From contig NC_044018.1 of assembly GCF_900496995.4 (NCBI RefSeq), positions 29,244,047 to 29,308,046 on the forward strand: 64,000 bases of DNA. Reading direction: 5' to 3'. Each line of letters begins with the position of its first letter. Positions within the stretch are counted from its first letter, which is position 1. Below, piece by piece: positions 15,601 through 27,330 of this stretch. A model generated the notes under the pieces. The model saw only the letters and a program-made list of their open reading frames with translations. It was not told the DNA's origin and searched no databases. The DNA comes from Aquila chrysaetos chrysaetos (lineage: Eukaryota > Chordata > Aves > Accipitriformes > Accipitridae). A program made the translations under genes and the position numbers.

Positions 15601-17942
15601 CCATCAAGAGAAGCCATTTCCTTTGCAGCTACCAGAGAGCTACAGTGGATTTCATAGCACAAGTGCTTTTTCTTTAACCAGGTATTTGGTATTCTGATCG
15701 GAGTTTCTCTTATGACTCTACTTTTTGTGTTTGACTTCTTAGCTGCCCCTGCGCTTGGAATGTAACCTTGAAAAACATTTATATCATAGTTGTCTGTGGC
15801 AGTGATGGTGTGGGGAAGGCATGTTTCAGAGTATGCACAAGATCTTTTCATCTGTTTCCCACAGCTGCTACTGCAAATGTCTTATTTTCTGGGTCTGCAG
15901 CTGTTTCTGTATCCTGGGGTCTACATCTTTTTCCTTTCCTTGGTTCTCTCCTGTCCAGGTGACCTAGCCAGAGAAAGGACTGTAAGCTCTGTCTTCTTCA
16001 TTCTTTTCTCCTTTTCTCTGTGCCAGATTGGAGCTGGACAGTTTCATCCTTTGCATGTAAGTGTGATCTGTGCTTCTGTTTGTTCACTGAAACACATCTG
16101 TGTCTGTTTCAAGGCTAAGACAAAAGCAAAGCTATGGTCTTGAGGCTTTAGATGGCTGGTGCCTTCTCTTAAAGTGTTTCTCTCCCTGGTTGATACAGTG
16201 CTGGTTCTGACAGTATGCTAAAATGCAGGTTTTTCCAAAGGTCAGAGCATTGTCCTGGGGTTTGTTCTTAATCTACTGTCAGCTGGCTGCGTGACCTTCA
16301 CCTTTCTGCTTTTATACGCCCACAGAGACTCTGATATCTGTCTTTAGTGTTCATTAACACTGTGCTGAGTGGAAGAGGACAGGAGAAATGCAATGCTTTT
16401 TGCGAAAAGGAGTAGAACAGTCACTTGTCCCCCAAATAATGGGAAAAATTGTGAGGTATTTCTGCTTGCTTCCAGTGACTCTTTGAACTTCCAGACATAT
16501 TAGGAGAGTGGGGAAGGATATAAAAAGTTCTGGCAACAGACAGAAGCCAGGACATCCAGCAGGCCTGTCAAAACCAATCCTGGAGATCATTAACTTTACC
16601 TGGCTTTCTGCCAGATCTTCCCTTGAGTTCAAAAACTTGCTGCCTGGTGCTGTTGGAAAGCCCTAACCCTGACTCAAAGCAAGCAGAGTAGAATGAAATC
16701 CTTGGAAAGGTGCTAGCCGCAAAGTGCTTGCACATTAAGTAAATGAGGGCTATTAGTTGCAGAGGCAGAAGTGTGGAGAGGCTGCCTTGGGGTGTGAGAA
16801 GCACGGGCCATTCACGCAGTCACTGCTCAGCACTGGTGAGTTTATGGTTCTGGCACCCCGCCACCAACCAAGGTGCTTGTTTGCTGTTAGGGCCGGGCTT
16901 GTGATCTGTTCCCTTCACCTTCTGGTGCGGTCGGCTCTGCAGTGCTGGTACAGTGCCCTCCTGTGGCACTCGGAGCAGCTGGCAGCAACGTGCGCCTGGA
17001 TCTGCTTCCAAAGGTTCAAAATCCCACGTACAAATCAAATTCAGCTGGATTTGCAGTCAGTCTTTTAACTAAAGGCATAACTCTATAAAGCAGATCTAGA
17101 TCTCTGGGCTGAGATGCTCCTTCTGTTCCTAACGGGTGTTTTCTGGATTAGATAGTTGCCTTTGTTCTACAGCCCTGACCAAACAGGCTTTTGCTCGTAA
17201 ATGAATTCTCATGTATGAACCGCAAGCTGTGAAAATGGGAGGCACTTTGTGCAAACAGTAATGTGGTAAATATAGCTGGTTAATTTCTAAAATATCAAAG
17301 CTGCTCCCTGTAGGACAAAAAGTTCTCTCTAAAACTGATACATACATGGTTTTTTATTCATCATACCCATGGATGATTATGGTGTGAGAAGTTTTTTGAT
17401 TCAAAACAAATTTGTTGTTTGGAAGAGCAGCCTTTAAGCAATCTAGAATGCAGCTCTTGGAAGACAAGAACAACCAAAGATCTGTAGCGTCCTCTGATCT
17501 GGTGAGAGCAAAAAAAGTATAGTGCTTTCACAGATGTACAGAGTTATTTGGAAAATGGAACTTGTATTTCCAAATTGTCATTTTCAGTGTCTGTGTCTTG
17601 CATTCTGTATGTGATGCCAGGTTCTTCCTTGTGAGTTTGAAGTGATTCAGAATCAAATGTAGAAGCTAAATGTAACTGACTGAAGCTGGCTAATCGCATG
17701 GGCGCAACCTTCTAACTACTGTTTTCTGTGATTTTTTTTCAACTCCCCTTCTCCCCTTTCCCCTACAAAATTTCATTTGAAATGTTTAGGTATCAAAAGA
17801 TGACCGCAGTGATGTAGAGAGCAGCTCTGAAGAGGAGGATATGACTTCCAACAGCACAAAAGGAGTTTTCAGCACTTCAAGTAACGGCTCCAACCGCATT
17901 AATGGCCATGTGGCTAGTGGCCAGTGGACAGAAGAGGAGTAA
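46..17942 (+). CDS. CERS5: Ceramide synthase 5, 10 coding exons, 397 aa
   Basis: An ER multipass membrane enzyme that N-acylates sphinganine or sphingosine with fatty acyl-CoA (mainly C16 in the family) to make (dihydro)ceramide. Coding exons: 46-254, 6249-6354, 8480-8610, 9594-9651, 10267-10317, 11014-11106, 12469-12597, 12883-12989, 14876-15032, 17790-17942. All introns are GT-AG and phases agree throughout. Residues 2-11 are ten alanines, followed by an N-V-T sequon at Asn26. A Hox-like segment (about residues 75-137, with [10 protein letters not shown]) precedes the TLC/Lag1p domain. That domain carries the paired histidines H224-H225 and the LHDASD motif at 250-255, which belong to the Lag motif needed for catalysis. 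The tail from residue 348 has the acidic [11 protein letters not shown] cluster, a likely CK2 phosphorylation site. CERS6 is the closest alternative, but the TLC wording and the neighbouring genes favour CERS5. The start ATG sits in GGAAGATGG; the window opens inside the 5' UTR. Confidence 0.97.
255..6248 (+). other. CERS5 intron 1
   Basis: A 6 kb GT-AG intron splitting an arginine codon (two bases before, one after). It holds a divergent CR1 fragment at about 3366-3530, poly(G) runs at 1534-1551 and 2850-2863, a TTTCT-rich stretch at 2357-2390 and a C/A-rich patch near 4289-4319. No coding exon is seen in it. Confidence 0.9.
3366..3530 (-). mobile_element. Divergent CR1 LINE fragment, reverse orientation
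   Basis: The segment reads as the reverse complement of a bird CR1 3' end: a 'tcataaaataattta' start, then an 'aaagggacttctggaggtcacc' type block, 'aatccactcctcaagcaagg', and 'tcaggttgctcatggccttg'. Many substitutions suggest an old copy. It sits inside CERS5 intron 1 and lacks any reverse transcriptase coding region. Confidence 0.75.
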
Positions 17943-19165
17943 GGCTGTGGGTTGGCCTTGAGCAGACACGAACTTATCTTTAAATATCTAGATGTGTTGA
18001 GCTCCACATTCCCAAGTGATCTTTAATCAAGATACCCCTTCCCCAGAAACCTCCAGCAAATCTGAAATGGGCACAATCCAGACCAGTCAGAGGCTTTGCA
18101 CAACAGAAGGGATAAAGCCAATGACTAGGGCAAAAACAAAGCTGCAGATTTCACTTTAAGCCATTTTGTACTTAAATCTTAGTCCCATCGATATTTGCAG
18201 AGGTGTCTTTGTTTTGTGACAAACTGGTTTTTACTAGGATCAACTCAAGGTGGAACAAGTTTGGACTAGGCTGGCTGCCGACCACAGGAGGGTTACGGTG
18301 CCATTTCAGTGATGGTTTGCTCCAGAGCAGGTTCAGCATATCTCCTTGATCTACTCCAGAAGCCACTTAAAGAGCATGGAGAACGCAGGGTCCTGTGGTT
18401 CCGTGTCCAAGCTACCCTGATTGTAGCAGAGACTCCTTTTTCTCAGTCCTGCTGTGAGCGCTCTGGACTACAGCCAAGCTTTGAACTGGACTGCGCTACA
18501 CCAGAACCGTTGTTCTAACTTACCATCGGGGTGCTATATGCTAAGGAGGTTATAGCTTATATCTCTGCTGTCACGAGGGACCAGGCCAGCGTTTGCTGCC
18601 TATTTTGGTGCTGCAAGCCCCTCTGAAGTCTTGACTACAGCCTTCTGAAAAGGGGGAGGGGGGTTGTTTATTGCCCCTAAGACAACTGTCACAATACATG
18701 CCTTTTAAATTTTTTTTTTTTTTTTTTCCTGTTGCAAGTTGTGGTTTTGAAGATGTTTCTAGACCTACTGGATGCGGTTGGCTAAGCTAGGACTTGAGGG
18801 TGGACCAGTACTGGTGGGCTGTGTTTAACTTTCCACAAAATAAGATGTTTCAGTCCTGCCTGTCTGTATTCCTAAGACGGAAGTGAATGTTGCTGCTCTC
18901 ATTTTGCAACTGTGTGGAGGAGCCACCGGGCTGGAAAGGCAGCCACACCATGGGCTTTGCTTCTTTTTTTTTGTTTGTTTGTTTTTTTTACTCAATGGTA
19001 CTTGGGGGCAATGGAAGATCTGTGTGTCAATCATGAGCAGAATTTTGGAAAATTCTTGAGTTGTTACCATTTTATACCATTGTTTACTCTTCTCTCCGAT
19101 TAAAAGATGCTTCAGAAACTTGTTTGCCATGTTTCATCTTGAGAAAATAAAATCAAGGAGACCAT
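17943..19165 (+). other. CERS5: CERS5 3' UTR
   Basis: Follows the TAA stop directly. It contains a poly(T) run around 18710-18727 and a TTTG-rich patch near 18965-18990. An AATAAA signal lies at 19146-19151, so cleavage is expected 10-25 bases later. The exact end is inferred. Confidence 0.7.
19146..19151 (+). terminator. CERS5: CERS5 poly(A) signal AATAAA
   Basis: A canonical AATAAA hexamer about 1.2 kb after the CERS5 stop, followed by a T/G-containing downstream region. It is the last such hexamer before the convergent COX14 gene. Confidence 0.65.
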
Positions 19166-19325
19166 ATGCCCCTTTTCTGTGATTCTGAGCAGGGGGACTG
19201 CTGCCTGAGGCTAGGCTCAGGTGCTGCCCCTGAGCAGCACTTTTTTTAAGATGAAAGGGGAACCGTTCGGCGCTTTTTGGGGCACACACCACGCAGCACC
19301 GCACTTTGGGTGTTTTCACAGGGCT

Positions 19326-19331
19326 TTTATT
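19326..19331 (-). terminator. COX14: COX14 poly(A) signal AATAAA
   Basis: An AATAAA on the minus strand (TTTATT on plus), about 80 bases after the COX14 stop. It implies a very short 3' UTR ending near 19310, roughly 145 bases from the expected CERS5 end. Confidence 0.65.
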
Positions 19332-19409
19332 GGGCTCCATCCCCTCTCCCGGCCTGCGGAGGCCCTGAGAGCCAAGCCGGGAAACGCGGGGCCAGGTCCC
19401 AGGCCGCCC

Positions 19410-19568
19410 TCAGCTCTCGGAGCCGGTCACGGCCTGCCGTTCTCGGCGGCGCTGGAGGAGTCGGTAGGCGCGGACGCCGCACAGGTACCCGCCGTAGATC
19501 GTCAGCAGCATCATGGAACCGGAGAAGGCCTTGTAGCCGAAGTCGGCCAACTGCTTGCCGGATACCAT
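19410..19568 (-). CDS. COX14: Cytochrome c oxidase assembly factor COX14, 52 aa
   Basis: A small single-pass mitochondrial inner-membrane protein which, in characterised homologues, helps couple COX1 synthesis to complex IV assembly. The whole coding sequence lies in one exon. The protein opens [15 protein letters not shown] and continues with a hydrophobic segment [15 protein letters not shown] (about residues 18-32), then a basic, Arg-rich tail. The human protein is 57 residues with the same GKQLAD..GYK and SMMLLT.YGGYLC blocks, so this is full length with a slightly shorter tail. The ATG lies nine bases after a TTGTGTTGCAG splice acceptor (exon start at 19577), so the upstream exon is noncoding. 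Its place between CERS5 and GPD1 matches human synteny. Confidence 0.95.
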   Translation of the reverse strand: MVSGKQLADFGYKAFSGSMMLLTIYGGYLCGVRAYRLLQRRRERQAVTGSES

Positions 19569-19599
19569 GGTTTGAGCCTGCAACACAAGGCGGCGGTCA

Positions 19600-20000
19600 G
19601 CGGGGCCGGGAGCGATCCCTCCCCGCTCCCCTCCCGCCCTTCCCCGTTCCCGTACCTGCGCCGTCGGGCTCCGCTCCCACCGGCACGCCGTTCCGCTGCG
19701 GTCCGCTTCCGCCTAGCGCCCCGCCCTCCCCATGTCACGTGGGAGCTGGGGGGCGGGCACCGCCGCGCTGCTTGCTGGGACGTGTAGTCCGCAGAGGCGG
19801 GAAGTTCAAGGCGGGAACTGCGGCGCCCCCTCGCGGCGGGGGGAGGGGGGGCGGCGCCGTCGTTCTTTCACCTCAGGCGTCGCGTCAGGCGCTCGGCGCC
19901 CGCCGCAGCCTCCCGGGTCATGGCAGCCCCGGGCTGCTGCCCCCCGCCTCTGCAGGCACCTTCCCCAGGGGCCCGCTCTCCTCAGCACCTCCCTTCATAC
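19600..20000. promoter_or_regulatory. CpG-rich COX14 promoter region
   Basis: CpG-dense sequence over and upstream of the noncoding COX14 exon, with no TATA box visible at a fitting distance. Typical of a housekeeping mitochondrial-assembly gene. Long open frames here on both strands are a by-product of composition. Confidence 0.6.
19656..19740 (-). other. COX14: COX14 noncoding first exon (5' UTR)
   Basis: A CAG|GTACGG donor on the minus strand at 19656/19655 pairs with the acceptor at 19577 to remove a 78-base intron, leaving a noncoding first exon in CpG-rich DNA. The upstream limit near 19740 is a guess. Confidence 0.55.
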
Positions 20001-21609
20001 TGATTTTTCTCAGCTGGGCCCTTTCCGCGCCGTGAGGCACACACCACTGGCTGCCCTGCTGGAGGCCTCGGCGCCAGCGGCCCTGAGGGGATTTGTCTTC
20101 AGCTGCACACGGGATGGAGCAAAGGCCGCGCGCAAGTCCCGCTCCGGCACTGAGGCGTTCGGAGGCCTCGGCACCCTTCCTGAGGGCCCAGCCTGTGCTC
20201 ACAGCCGGAGATCTTCCTTCAAGAGGATTTTAGGAGGCCATCTCCTCCAAAAGCACTAGGGCAGCTGTTGGCACCGAGCGGTGCTCTCCTCCGAGAGCTC
20301 CCTGCTACCATTTGAATACTGCTGTCACAGCACTGCTCTGCTCTGAGGGCTCTGTCAAGCACTGAGGCTGCAAGTCACCCCCCCACCTCGTCCTTTTCCC
20401 CAGGCCGCTGCACAGCAGCAGCTCCCGAGGCTGCAGAGTCCTGCGGTGCCTAGATGTGCTGAGGCTGCAGAACATAACTCCAAATGGCAAAGGGAAGACT
20501 TTTTATAGCTCGTGAACTCCAGCACTAGTGCAAGGCAGGGGGCGTCTAAAAGCAAGAGACTTGTGCACTGGTCAGCCCCAGGTGAGACTTGGGACCTTCA
20601 GCAAAGGCTGGGAGAGCCTGCAGGGGCTCGGGCACTGCCAGCAGCACAGAGTGTCAAAGAAACCCATAGGAGGAGGGATGCACAAAGCACTTCCACAGCA
20701 GGGGAGCTAACGGCTAAATGCAAGTCCAAAACACAGTTCTGGGTCCTGCTGCAGCTCCAGGCAGGTGCTGGCAAGAGTTTAGCAAGCCAAGGTGAGAGAC
20801 TGCAATGTGACGAGGGAGGAGAGCTCAGAGACCCTCTCTCCTATATGCACCTCGTCCAAACACTTGAGCTGGGATTCCTGAAGCACTTCAAGACAAAGGG
20901 AACTAGAAGTTGTGCCAGCCCTGCAGGAACACGCTGGACTTCCTTTATCCTCCCTCCAACCTCAGTAAAGTTCCTCATTAGAGGAAGCCGATGCTGGCTA
21001 CTTTCCGTACGATAGCTCAGTTGAATTTAAAGGTCGTAGGGTGCCTAGTGAGAAAGTGTGTCTAATAAAAGGCACAGAAACAACTGCAGCGCCAGCAGAT
21101 TAAATTCCCCTAGCAAGAGGCTGAGCGGAGGGCTAACAGTCCTGGAAAGGTCACTCACTACGAGGTGCATTTCAAAGAAAGGCAGGGACAAGGCAAGTCT
21201 GGGAAAAGCAGTTGGGAAAGAGATGAATAAAACAACACAGCATGTCCCAAGAAGCCAAGACATCAAAGAAGGGAAGGCCTGGGGTACATGGGGCACAGTG
21301 GGGTCCTGGCCCAGCTCCTGCAGGCCCCAGGTAGAAGAGTTAGGATTCTGTACCCAGTTCAACACTGCAATCTCAACCCTCTTGGGTCCTACAGCCAAAC
21401 TTTAACACTGGAACCGCTGCTGAGAAAAAGCAAGTGGGACACTGTGTTATGTTGTGACTGAACAGTGACCTGCGGGGGCATTCTTGCTGTTTCTGGGACA
21501 GTGCAAAGCCAGGAGGGAACTGACAGTGCCCTGTTCTGCACTCTTAGCAAGTCCAGCAGGCACCAACCCAAAGACAATGATGCACCGGAGCCACAGAGCA
21601 AAGAGCACG
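20001..21609. other. COX14-GPD1 intergenic stretch
   Basis: About 1.6 kb between the COX14 promoter and the inferred GPD1 3' end. I see no exon with recognisable protein content, no RNA gene and no clear repeat. Open frames are short and unlike known proteins. Confidence 0.6.
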
Positions 21610-21611
21610 TC

Positions 21612-23077
21612 TCCCCTCTCTTCTCCAAGTTTATTATTATTTTAAACATTCATAAAGTACACTGATACTCAGAGACCCAGCAGCACTAGGACTTGGAACA
21701 GGGGCAGACAGCAAGACTTGCAGCAGCTCTAGCCTGCCAGCCCAGACAGGGATCAGTGAACCGCTGGACACGCTGGCCTGAGCAAACATGAGTGCAGTGA
21801 GCCAGCTTCAGAGGACCAGAGAGGCACGTGGTACCTGGCTGGACAAGGGGCAAGTTTCAAAGGCACAGCACGAAGCATGAGACCTCTGTCCTCTCCTGTG
21901 ATGTTGGAGGTCTCCTTGTACCTCTTGTGGATCACATGTCCATTGCCGCCCTGTGTGCTAGTGGGCAGTTTCTAGCACCCTCACAGGAGGGGCAGCAGGG
22001 AAAGTAAGTGTGGAACCTGCTTTCTCAGCTTCTAGAAAGCCACACGTAGAAGCAAAGACCGTGCTAAGGCACAGGCTGGAGCAAGCCAGAGAGAAGGCAA
22101 AAAGCTGCGTAGATCATTCGTCTAAAAGCAACATGACCCAACTGCTTTGTCAGGTACACTGACATGGGTTACACAGCCTGCCAGCTGCTCAGAAAGACTG
22201 GGGCAGTTGGTCCCTGCATTGCCAAAGCCAGCCAGAGGACAAACCGATACGAGGGAAAAAGGCTGTCCAGGGACAGTCAGGGGGCATGGAATTAGCACAC
22301 ACAAATCTGTGACAACAGGGAAGTTCCCTGGGTGCAGAGGCCAGGTTTGATTGCAAGAGGAAAATAATCTAAATAAACAAGCTCTAAAGTCTCACTCTGG
22401 AGCTGCCCTCACACACAAAGCATCGGCCGTACCATTCGGCAGGAGCAGCTGGTGGTGGCTGGGGAAGCAGCATATGGCAGGGTGGCAAAGAATGCTATTT
22501 TCTGTGCTGGTGCTTCTTAGAAAGAAGAGCGACTCTCAGCCCCTTTGAAAGTCCTGAGGAGCTTCACTCACCCTGGTGGAGCCTGGCAGGGAACTGTGCC
22601 CTCTCCACAAGACAGTTAAGCCAAAAGCAACAGCAGCAAGCAGGAAAGGGCTGGTATCATGCAAAGTGGCCCCACGGGGCTAATAGCAAAGCTTGTCCTC
22701 CCAGGCAGTGCCTCCTGCACAGCTGGTATTGATCAAGATGACCTGTCAGAGACCCTCCGAGAACTGAATCCATCACGGCAAGAGAAAGTGAAAGGAGGAA
22801 GACGCTCAGCCCCACTCAGGGCAGACCCTAGACAGCAGCAGAAGCTAAATGAGCCCTTCAAAGAGAGAGGGAGATCAGCAGGTACCTCTGTGCAGATGCC
22901 AGGCTTAGGCTGGCAGTGTCCAGGGCTGAGAAGGGGAACCTCTGCCCTTCCAGCACTCTGCAAAGGCTCCCAGGAAATCTGGACTCCTTGCAAAGCTGTA
23001 GCAGCAGAGCAAGTTGGTGTGGGCAGGAGCTCTCCGCTCATCTCGGCAGGACCAGTGGTTTTGCAGGCAGAGCCCGC
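21612..23077 (-). other. GPD1: GPD1 3' UTR
   Basis: About 1.45 kb after the GPD1 stop, ending at an AATAAA on the minus strand (21630-21635), which lies in an AT-rich island beside otherwise balanced sequence. No coding exon is seen in it. Confidence 0.6.
21630..21635 (-). terminator. GPD1: GPD1 poly(A) signal AATAAA
   Basis: Minus-strand AATAAA preceded by overlapping AATAAT repeats. It is the only strong canonical signal I noted downstream of the GPD1 stop and before COX14. Confidence 0.55.
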
Positions 23078-26000
23078 TTACATGTGCTCAGGGTGGTTCT
23101 GGAGACACTTGATGATATCAGTAACAGGTTTGCCCTCGTAGCAGATCTGATACACAGCTGTGAAGAGGGGGAACCTGTGGGCAGATGAACAAAGTCACCC
23201 CTTGCCCTGTCACCACAGCTGGCAGAGTCAAAGCACCTCAACTTCTGTTGCGACATGCAGGACCACTGGGCAGGAGCAGGTGGGACAGTGGCATGGTACC
23301 TCATCCAACAGGCCATTCCTGCCCAGCTAGTTTGATATGGGCAGTGCAGAGATTGACCTGAACAGCAGAGACACTAAGGGTGGGCTTCCCCTCCTGCAGC
23401 TGCAGGAAAGATCCCAGCCCCACCCCAAAAGAGCAGACAAGAGAGATGACAGCACTCACTTCTCCACTGCATTCTTGCTTTTAAGGATGCGATGCAGCTC
23501 AGCAGATGTCGGGGGACCTTGCAGCTTCTGCCCATTCAACAGCTCCTTCTCCAGCTGCTCAATAGACTGAAACAACCCAACAGTGAGGGAGCTGGACCCT
23601 GCAACCCCACCTGCTGCCCCACATTCCTTCCCTGGAACCAGGCTGCGGCACTGGGCGAGTGAAGGCAGGATACCATGGTGCTAACTGGGTTCACCTCCCT
23701 GCCTGCTCAGCAGGCTGATGCAGGTATCAATGTTGCCTGCTCCCCACTCTGCTTACCTTCCCAGTCTTGGCAAAAGCCTCAGCCACCTTGCGGTTGCGGC
23801 CACCATAGCAAGTAGTGATGAGGTCAGCGACCCCACAGCTCTCCAGGAAAGTGGAGGAGGTGACGGGGCCCTTACAGAAGAGTTTGGCAAAGCCAATCAT
23901 CTCCATCAGTCCCAGACGGATCACGGCAGCCTTCGTGTTGTCTCCATAGCCAAGCCCATCACAGAAACCAGCTCCTACAGCCACAACGTTCTGGAAAACA
24001 ACAGCAGTGTGGAGGGATCTGTTCCCGACGGAGCTCAGGGTTTTGCTGTATCTGTGACCTGCCTGTGTAATCCCAAGCACAGGCTCCTGCCTGCCTCTGC
24101 CTATGCCAGTGATCATCATCCCTCCAAGCAGCTGAACAGGACACATCCACAGTTCCCCCCAACATCTGGCCTTTGACCCAACCGTCTCAGCGAGCCACAG
24201 TGCAATATCCAGTGGGGTTCATTCAACTGGCAGCCTCCTCCCCAGAGCTCCCTGCAGAGCCCGAGCCCTAGAGAACCGCAGGCTCTGCTAACCAAGACCT
24301 GCAAACCCCGGGGAGCGGCTCACCCACCTTGAGAGCCCCACAGATCTCTACGGTGTCAGCCTCCTGTACCACCGTCACCCGGAAGTTCGGTGTCTGCATC
24401 AGCTCCTTCAGCGTCTGCCCATGCTGCGTGTTCTTGCAGCCTGATGAGACAAAGGGAGAAGGAGGAAGGTGATGGGGGGAGACCCTAAGTTAGGACTCCG
24501 CTGCTTTCCTGCCCAGTGGTGCGTTCCTACAGCACAGCCCTTGCAGCTAGTGCAGCGGGAGGAACCTATTGCCCATCTGATGGACGTTGCTAAACATTTG
24601 CAGGTTCACAAAGTGCCAAGCACACATTGCCTGGCAGATAAGCAAGGTTCAACCTTGGAATTCCCAGAAGATGGGGACAATCCCTGCTGCTGCGTCAAGC
24701 AAGACAGAAATGACATGCCCAGTAGATTAGAGGCATCTTCAAAGGTTGCAAATTTGGGTTTGGAGGCTGCTGTTCTCCCTGTACCTGCAGTGTCCTGCAT
24801 GAGAGCGTTTCTGTGTGCTCACAGCGATAGCATGCTCTGCTTATACCCCTCCAGTCTCTGTGGCCTCCTGCCCAGCATGTTTGCTTTTGTTTAAAATACA
24901 CTTTGAATCCCATAACTTCTAACCCAGCAAACTGTTCTGTTGGTTTTGGCTGCTGTGCATGATTCACAAACAGTGTAGAGGATGTTAGGAACAGTCACCA
25001 AATGAACTTTCAAGCAGCCCGGGCTGGCAATAACATGAGATCCAGGTGAGTGTCCCTTGAAGCCCAAGGAAATGAAGGTGGGAACTCTATTTCCTAAAGG
25101 GTCTCTTAGCATCCACCCCGTTCATTTGTGCCAGGCAGACTGCCTGATGCTCAGAGTCCATGCTGGCAGGAGCTTTTAGACACACAACTCTGTTCTTAAT
25201 GAAGCGAGCAATCACATCGTAAACCCTGTAAATGAGTTCGTCCAGCTCCTACGGAGTCTCACTGCCTCCACAGGGAAAAAGGGCCAGCTCACCCTAGGCA
25301 GCAGTAGTTTAAGCTGCACCATGCTCACCCCTTTGCCTCTTCCTGCTTGTCAGAAATGAAGGCTGCTAATGAGGAGGGATGTTGGCTCCTTACCGATGGT
25401 TGTTTCACAGAACTTCCCTTCTGCCACTTCACTAGCAATGTTGGCCCCCATGAGGACGCTTATCTCTATTCCCAGTTTCTCATGGATAATGTCTGAGATC
25501 AGCCTCAGCCCATCTGGTCCTTCGTCCACCCCCTGGGAGACAACCAGGGACAGAGATGAGCACCTGCTCCCCCAGAGACCTGGCCCCACCTGCCCCAATC
25601 CTGCCCCCTGTCATTGCCTGTGCTGCAATGCTCCAACTCTCATCCCAACAGCCCCCCCAGTGCTCAGCTGCACCCCACTCCTCACAGCACTTGAGATCCC
25701 CCACATTCCCTCACCCTTCTCCTCCACCAATACACCTCTAAATCCCCATGAAAGCTCTGCCCCCACTTCCCACTCTCCCCATGCTCCCCCATAACCCTGG
25801 AGCCCAGTTTCTGCTCCAAAACCCCAGAATTCCCTTTGCAGCCTCTTCGAGTCAGGCTGCTTCCAGCTAAACCCCCTTGGCCCAGTGCCCCAGCAAACTG
25901 CCCGGGGAAGCACTCCTCCTGCTCACACCTTGATGAGCGACACCCCGACAGCATCTTTCTTCACGTGGCCCTTGAGCTGGTCGCAGACTTTGCCGATAAA

Positions 26001-27107
26001 CTGATGGGGAACCACGAACAGGAGGATGTCAGCCCCAGCACAGGCTTTCAGCAGGTCTGGCTCTGCTACCTGGAGAATATGATTGTCATCAGGAGGTTGT
26101 ATCTGCAGTTGTGCAGTGAGTGTGTCCTGAATCCAGGACAAGGGGAGCAGGGGCTTGAGAGTAACTGCTGGGGGCTTCCCTGTAAGGAAAAGAAGGGCAC
26201 AAAGTCACTGCCCCGAGGTTCCCTTCCAGGGCTCGCAGGGCAGAGGGGCTGGAGCAGAGCAGGATGAAAGCAGCCTGAGCTGGTCCCACGAAAAGCAGTG
26301 CAAAGAGCCGGGGTCATTCTGGGGACCTCAGTAGGCCAGTGCCAGCCGTGGGGCAGCAGGCCCCACGGGGTCTCTGCACGCTGCCGATGCCAACTCGGAG
26401 GCAGCCACATGGCTTCAAGCCCAGACTGTGGGATAACAGAGCGGGGGGCAAAGGTGGGCAGCAAGAGCAGCCAGGGCCGCAGCTCGTCCAAGCACAGATC
26501 AAGGTCACTGGGAGGGTGTAACTGAGTCCCATGCAGCCCGGTGCATCCCCTCCCTACCTTCGCACGCCCGGTGCCCAGGGCACCAGAGCTCCAGCAGCTC
26601 CCGGCAGAGCTATTTATTACCTCTCACCAGAGAGAGCCTGGCTGTCGGCACCAGACCTTGCGCTCAAGCAGAGAGGCCGCCAGCGGGCCACACTCACCAC
26701 GTTGGGGGGCAGCTTGTACCCTGGCAAGTACTTCACATTTTCGTGCTCCGTGTTGATGATGTCAGTGAGCCGCCGGCCCCCCACCTCCTCCTCCAGCACC
26801 CACATGTTCACCTGGTTCTCGAAGGTGCTCAGCCGCGCCGCATTGCTGCCAGCGATCTTGGCGATGACCGAGCCCCTGCGTGGGCAGAGCAGAGCTGTGG
26901 GCAGCGGGCACTCAAGCCGCTGGCACCAGTAAGCCCAGTGCACAACAGGTCACCAGGCGTGAAACGGGAACAGCTTGCACCGGGTACCGTGGGGCACCGG
27001 TGGGAGGACGGGGACCGCGCCGTGGCTCGAAGAGGGGACCCGGGTGTCCGGGCAGCAGGCGCTCACCAGTTGCCAGAACCCACGACGCAGACTTTCTTGC
27101 CACCCAT
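23078..27107 (-). CDS. GPD1: Cytosolic glycerol-3-phosphate dehydrogenase [NAD+], 8 exons, 349 aa
   Basis: Interconverts dihydroxyacetone phosphate and sn-glycerol 3-phosphate with NADH/NAD+ in the cytosol, feeding triglyceride synthesis and the glycerol phosphate shuttle. Coding exons in transcript order: 27107-27067, 26875-26698, 26069-25929, 25532-25394, 24440-24328, 23990-23757, 23566-23460, 23174-23078. Phases agree and the 349-residue length equals the human enzyme. The Rossmann loop GSGNWG is at residues 10-15. K120 (SLIK) ends exon 3, and catalytic K204 (EICGALK) is the last residue of exon 5. The substrate-binding GGRNRK has R269. The end is NHPEHM-stop. GPD1L is the main alternative, but the sequence, the length and the position between SMARCD1 and COX14 point to GPD1. 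Confidence 0.97.
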
Positions 27108-27330
27108 GGTGCGGGGAGCCAGGGCACTGCGCAGCGCTGACCCCACCGGTGGTATTTCAAGCCCGCCCGGAGCAGGGGCGGCCCCGGCCCGCCTCTGGCT
27201 CCGCCTCGCCCCCGGGGGGAACCGGGCACCGGTGGCAGAGGCCGGCCGCTTCCCCAGGCACAGCCGGTGCTCGCAGCAAGGTGGGCGGCAATGCGGGGTT
27301 GCACTGCAGGTGCAGATTGCTCCCCTGAAG
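27108..27330 (-). promoter_or_regulatory. GPD1: GPD1 5' UTR and proximal promoter
   Basis: GC-rich DNA directly upstream of the GPD1 ATG. A weak TATA-like TTGAAATACC (minus strand, near 27150-27160) lies at a plausible distance. The transcription start is not fixed by sequence alone. Confidence 0.4.

Noticed and set aside
19221-20259. Long plus-strand open frames (up to 252 codons) over the COX14 promoter
   Set aside because: They lie antisense to COX14 in CpG-rich DNA where stops are rare, overlap each other in different frames and show no protein-family features.
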